64,000 bases of DNA from Ustilago trichophora. Lineage: Eukaryota; Basidiomycota; Ustilaginomycetes; Ustilaginales; Ustilaginaceae. Location of the stretch: assembly GCA_900323505.1 (NCBI GenBank), contig OOIN01000027.1, positions 310,001-374,000 of the forward strand, read 5' to 3'. A program made the translations under genes and the position numbers. A model generated the notes under the pieces. It worked only from the letters and a program-made list of their open reading frames with translations. It did no database searches and was not told the origin of the DNA. Position 1 is the first letter of the stretch; each line of letters opens with the position of its first letter. Of the stretch, positions 38,001 through 47,453 are shown in pieces.

Positions 38001-41000
38001 CTTTTGTGTTAATTCGCGCCATGCCAAGCACCCTCTTGTGATGGGCTGGCCATGTCTCTGCCACATGCAGATTCGCTTAGCTAGCTTTCGCGTGCCTCCG
38101 TTCTCTCTCCGCTTTCGTGTACACATTTGTCTGTTACAAGATGCGACAGGCTCCTGGTGCCTGATTTTCGACCCATATCATAGGCATTTTCAGACGGGGA
38201 GCGCGGTCATCTTGAAAATCGGCTGTGCTTGTCCCGATGAGCGCGCCTAGTCAATTCTGGATGCTACCGTGTCAGCTCTGATGACACTCGCTTGTCTTCG
38301 TTAGCCTCTGTAGCGAGACCGGCAATCCCCTTATTGTCGCCTTTTTTTTTCCAGTGTTATGCTGCGCTAGCTTTTTCCTTCGACGGGTCACCGCGAAACG
38401 AGACGGCGACGTTGCGTGGAAGGCGAGGAAAACAAGGGTACAGTACGCAGGTCACGGACTTGGCCGGACAAGACATCATAGCTTCGCATGACGGCATATT
38501 TTCCCAAGAAGGTGGAGTCATGCCTCTTATCGAAGTAGTCTATCTCCGCTTTGTAGACTTGTTGGAGAGCATTCCTGCTCGAGCACGTCTGTATCTCGCT
38601 TTCCCCGGAGAGGTGGGCTGAGTCGAGCTGAGCTGAGCTGGGTGTTGTACAGTGCAGTACGTCTCCAGCGTTTCAGATTGATCCTTCCAAGGCAGCAGTT
38701 TCGAAAAGCCTCATTCGTCGTGTTATTCTGCGCTATGCAGTGCCGTGCAGCAGAAGTCTTGATCAGTCAGGGAAGCATCGGCGAGCCTGACACGGCCAAA
38801 TGAGTTGCGGTCTTACAATTGGCAACGCGATTGGAACGTGCCCCTTGCTTTCCAGATAGGGCGGGGAAGCAGGTAAGTTGGAGCGGAGATCAATGCGAGA
38901 CCGCGCGGTCTTTGGTTCGTCGTTTTCGCCGAAAGCTCGGCACCATTTCCTGTACAGTCAATCCAGCCGCGTCGCTGCTAGACTACCATACTCTTGCGAC
39001 AGCCCATGTAGAATCGAAGGTGCCCTCCAAGATGCTTGTACCCCATGCAGGGCGGATTTGGCGTAGTGCCGCCTCAAGAAACGGCTGTGGAACTATAGAA
39101 TTAGGAAGGCAGTCAGGTTTCTGTGGTAGGCCGCCGAACCTTGAAATGGCTCTCGCGACATGAATTTCGGTTCGAGTAATATGGATGCGAGCTCCTTTTA
39201 GCATACCTATGACTCCAACAGGGATAGCGAGGAAGCAGGAGAGATCAGGGCGAGATGGGCCGGATCCGAGACCAAGACGGGACTTTCGACCGCCGGGGCA
39301 AGCACGACTGCTAGCTGACCAGCCAGCCACCTTCGCTTAGACCAAATTGTTCTTGAGTCTGCCTAGCGACGGCTTTCTGAGCGTGTCGCAGCGAGCTGTG
39401 GAAAGAGAGAAAGGTGGTGCCGTGATGATGAAGCTTGGCTTCTGCCGTCGCTGCTGCACGACTCGCTCGCTTTCAATGCACTGTATCTACTGCACAGCGC
39501 AATACGACCGACAGGCTGGCAGACGCTCGTCGCGATTTCGTGCACATCGTATTGGTGGGTACCTGAAATTTTGGGTTTCCACGACCCTTGATGCTCGCTT
39601 AGGCGCGGAGCTGCAAATTGTGTGGACGGATCAGCTAGGGCCTGGGAAATTGAAGAAGAAGCGCAGTGCAAGCAGATGCAAGCAGATGCAGATGCGTGGC
39701 AACCATCTCGTACTTTCGTTGGCTGCTTGCCTTCTGGTTGCTTCGTTGCACACCGGGCATGTCGACTTTATGGGGTGACGACTGTATCATGGCACCCGCA
39801 TCTCCGGTGCTTGCCGTATGCCCTGTCGATCCAAAACATCAACACACCATAGCATCGGTCAAAGGACCAAAAGTTGGCTGGCGCGCCTTGTGTCTGTTGT
39901 CTTTGTCTTGTCCAGTCTGCCTTTCGTTGCTGACGAAGGACTCGACGAATCAGGCACAGCGACAGCAGACACAATGGCAACACAATGAGCCCTGACCTTT
40001 GACCCATGCCGCACTGTATTCCTCCCCTGCCTTTGTTTTTGGACACAATAACTCCCTTGGAGTTGTACAGTAGTTGCATGCACCTTTTGTTCGCTTGTCG
40101 TCGCTTCCGTCCCGATATTTGACCCTTTGTTCTTACAATGGCTGCGTGGTGATTCGAGTCAGTCGGTCCTTATGAGAGAAACGCAACGTTTTGCGCAAGT
40201 CGTCTTTGGTTGGTGCCAGCTCCAGGCCGAATTTCGTTTCCTCGCTTCATCGAGGCAGTGGCGACCACAGTCCCCACAACAGACGACCAAGTGAAATGGT
40301 TTGAAACCATATGCAAAGGCTCAAAAGCTCGGCGCATCGTTGCCACCGACTATGTTGCCTTGGGCGGCGGTGGCAACCTGGTCAGAGTGTGCCTGGCTGG
40401 CGCGAGGATTGAAACAGTATCCCTGACAACAATCAAGGTCCAAGTGGGGTTGCACTGGCGCGCTTTGACGTTGACATTTGGTAGGTCGCGTTGCCGCGGC
40501 AAATGGAGCTTGATCTTCGTCTGAAAGGCCCAACGATGCTGTCCTGAGCCGCGATTGAACCTACGTACCAGGCTAATTCATTTTGGTGAGGCTAATCAAC
40601 AGTTCAAGATGGCCTGCTGGCGGCACCGGGCGAACCTTTGCGTCTCAAGATAGTTGCAGATGCAAGCCAGATGGATCGGCAATTGGGATGGCTGAATGGC
40701 ATCGACTTGTCGGCTACGGGTCCTGCATTGAAGTGAGAGCCTGTCGCATGATTAGAGTAGAAATCACCTCGTTGGACCGCATGAAGCTCCAACGGAAACA
40801 CCTTCGGAGTCGGCTTCTTTCATGCCGCGCGTAACCGTGCCTGATTGTGCGCATTGGCCGCGTTCTCACTCTGCAATTGTGCTGCCTTGCTACCTCTGAT
40901 TGTCTTGCTTAGACTTGATTGCGCCTCGAAACGCTAATATCGACTGCCTGCTTTGTTTGTTCCGAGTCGTGCTTGGCCGACTCAGGAAGCTCGTCCATGG

Positions 41001-42976
41001 GCCTGAGTCTGTCTTTCTTGCAGCCAAGACGCTATTAAGATCAGTCTAGGGGGCCTTCGGAGCACATGTCTCCGACAATGGATGGTAGAATAGATGCGAG
41101 ACTGAGCTGCAGCGGAAGGTGGCAACGTCGAGACGTAGTCGAGGACAGCCAGGCCAGCCACGATTTTGAGTGCTGGACCGGCTTTTTGATTTTTCCGAGG
41201 ATAGGCCGGCTCCGTGCGATATCCAAACAGACTATATTACACATCCAAGTCGATCAGTGGCAAGCTTGAAGCTGGACTTCAAGAGTCGCTGAGGTCGTGC
41301 GCCACGATGCAAGAGTAATATGCGAGCGCAAGTCGCTGCATCTTGAAAAGAGGCGTGGGCAAAATAGTGTGCCCTTACCGAGCGCAGCTGGGTGGCCTTT
41401 TCCTATCGGGCTTGGCTGTGCTTGACCCAATCATGCCAAGTCGCCTCTGGACCGACAAAGCTGTGTGGACCATGGACACCTGGAATACTGCCGAAGGTAG
41501 CCAGCTTTATCCGAAGGAATGGAGCAAAACGGAGGATCCACAGTAGGAATCCAATTCTGCCTCTGTTGACAAGAAGGGGATTCGGTGAACGGACAGGCAT
41601 GACAGACCCGCCGTCCCAACCAAGTCGTTCGGCATACGGAAAGCGAGATAGCGTTGGTTGTCATGTGAGCCTGACGACTTCGCCGACCGCCCTATCTCAC
41701 CATCCCTGCAGCGTTCCCATCGCGTCGCGCTTCGAGACGCACCATACGACACGAAGGCATGCCACCGAATGTCCCAGACTATAATGACAATCTGATACTG
41801 GGGACCATCGCTTCTAGTGAGCGAGAACGATAGACTTGCTAAGGGCGCAAACATCGTGAAGGTGGAGGCTTCTATGGGCGTGGGCAACCGAATCTTTGGG
41901 TCGAAGAATTCCGCGCCTGGTGATTTAGCGCATGATATGAGCCGCAGCTAGCGCCTCCCCGTTCCGCTCTTGAATTGACCCAGATGCCCTCATTGCAAGC
42001 ATTTCAAGTGAGCATCCACTATCCGTGTTTCTTGTCGGAAAGGATGGTCGGTACTGCGGCGGGTCTCTTCTCGCTTCCCAGACCCAGGACACCCTTGTGT
42101 CAGGCGCCTGTCGCTTAACAAGATAGATGGGAAATGGCGGTGCATCGTCGGGAGAGCGCTGACTTTGTCGGTCGGCTTTGGCTCGAAATGAACACGCCAG
42201 CAGACAGATCATCTCTGGTGCGCCCTGTCATTCAAACACTCGAAGATGACTTCCGTTGGTTTCATCATGTCTTGGCAGACGGTGTCGCCTTTGTAAGTCG
42301 ACGGACACGTTCTGCCGCGTGCCGCTCATGCATAGGTTCAACGCTGGAGCACTGTCTGATCGGCTAGACTTGCCTGCCGGTCGCAGCTTCGCGGGCCAGG
42401 ATCATTGCAAGCCCCGCTTCAAATTGAATGATCACATCGACTCCGACTACCCGTCCTGCTTGTGCACTGAGCATCATCTGGCTTCTCATTCGTATTCTTG
42501 TTGAGCTGAGCACCATTCGTCCGTCAAGAGTGTCAAGTAGCGTACGAGAGTCTTGTACTTACTTGCGTGAGTAGCGGCCTCTCCTTCGTTCGGGTGTACA
42601 GGACTAGGATGAAGTTCATGATGCCAGGTCAATGACAAGCGGCGGAATGCAGGATGGCGGATGAAGGTCGATGCCCGACTTCAAGGATTGTGTCGCTCGA
42701 TGTGTGCTCGCGCATCTGCGTAATCTGGTGTGAGCTCGGGCTTTGTAGAACATCGTGTGGCAAAAGTTTATGTTGGTGGTCATCGTGATGCATGGGTCGT
42801 GATAGGCGCTCCATAATCTATTGCTTATTGTACAGTGGTGATGAGAGGCAAAGTCTATTATCTATGAAAAGCTGCTTATGATCAAAGCTGAGTCGAAGTG
42901 AGAGTGTCGGTTGGAGACGATCGCGGCCGCCGCTGATCGGCGAAGCGTGCGATAGCTAGAGCTCATTTTCATTTGT

Positions 42977-44566
42977 CTACAACCAGAAGGTCTTGCCAAA
43001 TGGAACAGCCAGCAAACGCTCTGGATCGTCCGATGTCTGTTGCATCTCTTTGTGCAGTTGCCAGTAGGGGTCGTCCCAGGTCTCGTCCGACATGGACCAT
43101 GTGCCCCAGTGCATGGCAAACGCACGCTTGCTGCCAATGTCGCGTGTCACTTGGACCGACTCGGTGACGTGCATGTGCTGGATCTGCATGTGCCATCTTG
43201 GCTCGTACGAGCCTATTGGCAAGCAAGCGACGTCAAAGGGCCCCAGTGCTCGACCGATAGCTGTAAAGAGCGAAGGAGAGTAGCCCGTGTCTCCGCAAAA
43301 GAACAGAGATCGAGCTTCAGGTGCTGTGCTGGGCGAGCGGGAGCCAACGTTGGCTGTACCATTGTCGTCAGAGTAGACGCGAACGGCGTATGAGTTCCAA
43401 AGGGTGGTGTTGGTGTCGAGAGGCGTTCTGGCACTCCAGTGACTGGCAGGCACGGCAGTGACATCGAAGCATCTTGTGCGCTCCCTTGCGCCGTCGCCCT
43501 TGGATGGCACACGGATGGTCAGAGGCAATCTACTTTGCTGCCACCAGTCGAGCTCCACGATGCGCTCCGAGTCGATTCCGTACTGGTTCAAAATGGAAGT
43601 AAGCCCGATGGGTACAACGAAAAGCGTATGCTTGGGAATGAGTGGAAGGACGTCGATGTCGAGATGATCGAAATGGTTGTGAGTGAGGAGGACGACGTCG
43701 ATGGCTGCATTGGAAACAAGCTCTTGGATGGTGCAGGGCATGGGTCGCATCCTGGTTGGACTGAACAAGCTTGCTACGGGTTGCTCGCCAAAGACAGGGT
43801 CTGTGAGGATGGTTTCGCCGTCGAGCTGAATCAGACAGGTGGATTGGCCGATCCAGGTGAACGAAGACTGATTGGCATCGCGAATGATTGGTGCGTGGTT
43901 CTCTGCCTTGTCGGGCAGGCTGGTCGAAAGGGAGATGAAGAGCTCATCCCAGTTGATACGCTCGACTGGAAGCAGCATCTCGATCTTTTGACGGCCCTCC
44001 TGCGTCTTTTGATCGGCTTTGTAACCGCCATCCCACCAGATGCGTGGTTTGTAAAAGACGCTGTAGAGGAGCTTCCAGTAGACCCATTCCCATGCACCCT
44101 GTTCGCGCCACTCTGGAACGACATTGGCGTAGCGACCGAGCACCTTGAGCGATGAGAAGCGTTTGTGGATGCGCGTGACTTCAGTGTCAGTCGCACCGCC
44201 GTACCATGATGTCGTGCGTGTCGGGGTGGGAGGTGGAGAGAGAGTATCGACATCGTCATTGGTGGCATCGAGGCCTTGTTGCCTGAGGATCTCTTGCGCC
44301 TTGTTTCGTTCTGGGCTGGCGTCTGCTCTCGAGTTCTTGGAGTTGGTATGCGCAAGTACACCGACGCGTTCTGCAACACGCACGCCCGAAGAGATGGCGT
44401 GTGGTGGGAGAAGAGGTGCGCGCAAGGGATACCTTCTCTTGCGCGAGGCGAGTTCGCGTCTTCGAATGGTCTCCTGTGCCAGGTAATACAGACCCCATCC
44501 TGCGACGTAGAGTGAGGAGATGGAGACAAGCGCTGTCTTTATCTGTTGGGGTTTGGAGGGCAGCAT
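42977..44566 (-). CDS. NAPE-hydrolysing phospholipase D-like metallo-beta-lactamase-fold enzyme
   Basis: 529 residues from the ATG at 44566. An N-terminal hydrophobic segment (VSISSLYVAGWGLYYLA, about residues 13-29) may anchor it to a membrane. The catalytic domain starts at WIGQSTCLIQLDGETILTDP and holds the zinc motif LLTHNHFDHLD (near residue 295), ASHWSARTPLD, FCGDTGYSP and HMHVTESVQ/AMHWGTW with the remaining metal ligands. This matches the NAPE-PLD family, including yeast mitochondrial Fmp30. Known reaction: release of N-acylethanolamine from N-acyl-phosphatidylethanolamine, with a role in cardiolipin homeostasis in yeast. It is divergently transcribed from the farnesyltransferase gene over an 814-bp region. 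Confidence 0.88.
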   Translation of the reverse strand: MLPSKPQQIKTALVSISSLYVAGWGLYYLAQETIRRRELASRKRRYPLRAPLLPPHAISSGVRVAERVGVLAHTNSKNSRADASPERNKAQEILRQQGLDATNDDVDTLSPPPTPTRTTSWYGGATDTEVTRIHKRFSSLKVLGRYANVVPEWREQGAWEWVYWKLLYSVFYKPRIWWDGGYKADQKTQEGRQKIEMLLPVERINWDELFISLSTSLPDKAENHAPIIRDANQSSFTWIGQSTCLIQLDGETILTDPVFGEQPVASLFSPTRMRPMPCTIQELVSNAAIDVVLLTHNHFDHLDIDVLPLIPKHTLFVVPIGLTSILNQYGIDSERIVELDWWQQSRLPLTIRVPSKGDGARERTRCFDVTAVPASHWSARTPLDTNTTLWNSYAVRVYSDDNGTANVGSRSPSTAPEARSLFFCGDTGYSPSLFTAIGRALGPFDVACLPIGSYEPRWHMQIQHMHVTESVQVTRDIGSKRAFAMHWGTWSMSDETWDDPYWQLHKEMQQTSDDPERLLAVPFGKTFWL

Positions 44567-44909
44567 GGCGGCTTAGCCAGGGTGGCGCAATCGAGCCTCT
44601 TGTCGAGGTGCTCGTGCAGAGTCGACGTCCAAGCACTTTTGCCTCAAGCGCTCCGTCGATCGTGCTTGATCGTTGTCGGAGGCGACCCGAAGGATGAGGC
44701 TGTGCTCTGACCACCAGACGATGCTGACTCTTGCTATCGGGAAGGCGCCAATGCGATGATCTGAAAAGATGTGATATGATGTGATGGCACAAAGGTCTAG
44801 TACGCCCTTGTTGCGTGTGTGTGACAGCTCGGTGGAGGCATGCACACTTTTGGCCGGCACCTCGCCTCGAGCTTTAAATTTTCCGTGTTTCTTTCTTTCT
44901 TTCTTTCTT

Positions 44910-44942
<33 letters not shown>

Positions 44943-45114
44943 CTTCGCTGTCTTCGGGGTCTTCCCGGTGCAACCGGAGAGATTCGGTCCCACCGATTCA
45001 CATCAAGTTTTAAGGTGGATGAGATTGCGAATCGGGCCAAATCCGATCCAGAAGCAAGATTCCTCCACTTCCTCTTGTGCTTCTGGCTCGCATGCACGTC
45101 CTTCCAGAAGACCA

Positions 45115-45123
45115 ACAAAGGGA
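45115..45123 (+). promoter_or_regulatory. Pheromone response element ACAAAGGGA
   Basis: Exact nine-base match to the site bound by Prf1 in Ustilago maydis, 134 bp upstream of the TATA box of the farnesyltransferase gene. Confidence 0.55.
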
Positions 45124-45157
45124 CCCTGAATTCTCTCACGCTCTAAACACCTCGACT

Positions 45158-45166
45158 TCCCTTTGT
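45158..45166 (-). promoter_or_regulatory. Pheromone response element, inverted copy
   Basis: TCCCTTTGT, the exact reverse complement of ACAAAGGGA, 34 bp after the first site; two exact nine-mers this close are unlikely by chance. Confidence 0.55.
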
Positions 45167-45380
45167 TCGTCACACCGGCACATCCGACAACCAGCTTCAA
45201 TAGGCGCATTGCGACGGAAAGCCAGCGCCAGGTCAGGCTAGCCAGCGCAAGCGAACTATATAACCTCGCCTCGTGACTACTTTCGGTTCTGCCTACGCCT
45301 TCGATCTTGCCATCACATCAGTAACATCCGATCTGCTACAACACTTCCAGAGGCATTTGGAGTCACTGCAGCACAGCAAG

Positions 45381-47213
45381 ATGCCCGCAATCAAAGCAGC
45401 AGCATGGCCTGCGCCACTTGACAATGTCTTCACTCAGACCTCTGACGACCAGCTCGACACCGAAGAAGCCATCAACGCTCTCTTTTCACGCTTGCGACCA
45501 TCAAGGTTTGACTTTGCCAAAGATGCTGTCACCAGCAAGGGACCCGTCATCAATCCATGGCTTTCCGAAGCTGAGCAACAACAGCAACGTGCCCAAGCAT
45601 CAGCTAATGACAACGCCGCACCCAAACCAACTCTGCTCCTAGAGAGGCAAGCCCACGTCAACTTTCTCACAAAGCTCCTCGAGCCGCTTTCAGGCGCTTA
45701 CACCGCTTTCGATACCAATCGCTCGTGGCTACTCTACTGGATATTGCAATCCTACGATGTGCTCTCGGTGTCGCTCGATTCAAAAGGCCGCGCTAGGGCT
45801 ATCGCCACCTTGTTGTCGTTCCAGAACAAAGCCACTGGTGGATTCGGCGGCGGTCCAGATCAGATCGCCCATTTGATGGCCACCTACGCAGCTGTATCTG
45901 CTCTTGCTATCATCGGCGGTCCTGGCCCCGTGCCGACCGCAGAAGATATCGCAAATGGAAAATCTGTCGAAGTCGGCCGCGGAGGTTGGGACGATATCGA
46001 CCGCGAAAAGATGCTCGAGTGGATCTCGAGTCTCAAGCAGCCCGATGGTAGCTTCTTGGTGCACGTCAACGGCGAAGTCGATGTTCGCGCCGGATACTGC
46101 GTAGTGTGTATCACCACTCTTCTCGGCATCTCGACACCTAAGCTCTTCGATGGCATGGCTCCCTTTATTGCCAGCTGCCAGACCTACGAAGGCGGCATTG
46201 CTGCAGCCAGCCAGCCCACCTATCAGCAACGCAGCTCAGCAGAAGACGGCATCACTCTTATCTCGGACGACGTCCCACGACCACCTTTGGGCGAGGCCCA
46301 CGGCGGCTACACTTACTGTGCTGCAGCAAGCCTCCTCGCCCTCACGCTGCTCGAATCTTCACTCGGGGGCTCCACTTCCTCCTCATCAGCAACTCCCACA
46401 GCAGCCAACTTTTCTCTGCAGCCAACACCATCCCTGAATCGCGATGCGCTCATTCGATGGGCCACAGCACAGCAAGGCATTCCCTTCGAAGGCTGTGGAT
46501 TCCGTGGGCGCACCAACAAGCTCGTAGACGGCTGCTACGGCTGGTTTTCTGGTGGCGGACTGTTCACAGTCCTCTCGGCCATGATCGAAGCCGAGCTCAT
46601 CGAAGACGCACATGCACGTCGCTCTTCCTCGACACCGATCAAATTCACAGGGGCTGAAGATTTCAACGGCATGCTCACCGTCCCACCCACACCTTCCGTC
46701 TTTGCCTCTTCCACCGACAGCACCAGTACCAGCGCTGGCTCTTGGAAAACAGAGTCCACCCTCGACAACGCCTCGGACTCGGACGACGACACAGACGACC
46801 TCTCCCCGCTGACACTCTTCGACCGCGTCGGCTTGCAGGAGTACATCCTCGTCGCAGCCCAGCGCACCACCGCAGAAGGTGGCGGCTTGCGCGATAAACC
46901 AGGGAAACGACCAGACGCCTACCACACGTGCTACAACCTCTGCGGTCTCAGTCTGTCCCAGCATTGCGTGCGTCTCAGCACCGAGACGTCTGCATATCTC
47001 CATCAGCATTGCAAAGGTCAAGACGAGTGGAAGAAGAAAGTGTACGCCACCATGCTCGCTTGGACTCTGTCGGCAAGGGACGAGATCGTGGTCGAGGCAA
47101 GACCAGGTACGCCAGATGCAAAGAGCAACAGGTTGAATCCTACCCATCCCATCTTCAACATTACTTTCCCCAGAGCAAAGGCGTTTATGGACTGGGCTTA
47201 TGGTCAGGCGTAG
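45381..47213 (+). CDS. RAM1: Protein farnesyltransferase beta subunit
   Basis: 610 residues from the ATG at 45381 (the frame opens with GTG at 45273). The alpha-alpha toroid repeats show GGFGGGPDQIAHLMATYAAV, LKQPDGSFLVHVNGEVDVRAGYC, CQTYEGGIAA and EAHGGYTYCAAAS. Zinc ligands correspond to Asp and Cys in LVDGCYGWF and His in AYHTCYNLCG; DKPGKRPDAYHTCYN is specific for farnesyl- rather than geranylgeranyltransferase I beta chains. It is longer than the ~430-residue norm because of Ser/Thr/Asp-rich insertions (around SSTSSSSATPTA and SDSDDDTDD). Known role: with the alpha subunit it farnesylates CaaX proteins such as Ras and fungal lipopeptide mating pheromone in the cytosol. Two pheromone response elements in its promoter suggest mating-induced expression (inference). 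Confidence 0.93.
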   Translation: MPAIKAAAWPAPLDNVFTQTSDDQLDTEEAINALFSRLRPSRFDFAKDAVTSKGPVINPWLSEAEQQQQRAQASANDNAAPKPTLLLERQAHVNFLTKLLEPLSGAYTAFDTNRSWLLYWILQSYDVLSVSLDSKGRARAIATLLSFQNKATGGFGGGPDQIAHLMATYAAVSALAIIGGPGPVPTAEDIANGKSVEVGRGGWDDIDREKMLEWISSLKQPDGSFLVHVNGEVDVRAGYCVVCITTLLGISTPKLFDGMAPFIASCQTYEGGIAAASQPTYQQRSSAEDGITLISDDVPRPPLGEAHGGYTYCAAASLLALTLLESSLGGSTSSSSATPTAANFSLQPTPSLNRDALIRWATAQQGIPFEGCGFRGRTNKLVDGCYGWFSGGGLFTVLSAMIEAELIEDAHARRSSSTPIKFTGAEDFNGMLTVPPTPSVFASSTDSTSTSAGSWKTESTLDNASDSDDDTDDLSPLTLFDRVGLQEYILVAAQRTTAEGGGLRDKPGKRPDAYHTCYNLCGLSLSQHCVRLSTETSAYLHQHCKGQDEWKKKVYATMLAWTLSARDEIVVEARPGTPDAKSNRLNPTHPIFNITFPRAKAFMDWAYGQA

Positions 47214-47453
47214 ACAAGGCACGGCAGCAATTCATTCATCGTGCGAAACGATCCTCTCGAGTGTCAAGGACTGTGAAAGAGAATGCTGAGCTGACGGTGT
47301 TCGTCAAAGCAGTCCATGCGGGTGCAGAAGCAATCTGATTCACATTGGACACTCAAAAGTCAAAGACTGGGTTCGATTGCATCTAGAAGAGAAGAGCGAT
47401 GTACACGTGTCCCTCCTGCTTCGTTTGCTTTCGCCTTGACTTTCTCGGAAACT

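Larger units (their letters stand above)
31384..42976. other. 11.6-kb region without supportable genes
   Basis: All open frames here are short or compositionally random (rich in Arg, Ser, Cys, no motif), on both strands. No tRNA, transposase or long repeat was seen. It contains a (TG) microsatellite, a T8-A20 tract and ten GTACAGT/ACTGTAC motifs. Candidate readings are a long regulatory region of the Rua1_C gene, non-coding RNA loci, or a centromere-like segment; the sequence does not decide. Confidence 0.6.
44567..45380. promoter_or_regulatory. Divergent promoter with (CTTT)n/T31 tract and two pheromone response elements
   Basis: Carries (CTTT)5 at 44891-44910 followed by a 31-nt T run (44912-44942), nucleosome-disfavouring, then two ACAAAGGGA sites and a TATATAA at 45257-45263, 118 bp before the farnesyltransferase ATG. 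Confidence 0.6.

Noticed and set aside
31384..42976. Calling the gene-free block a centromere
   Set aside because: No retrotransposon cluster, strong AT bias or repeat array was seen; gene absence alone is not enough, so it is kept only as one hypothesis.
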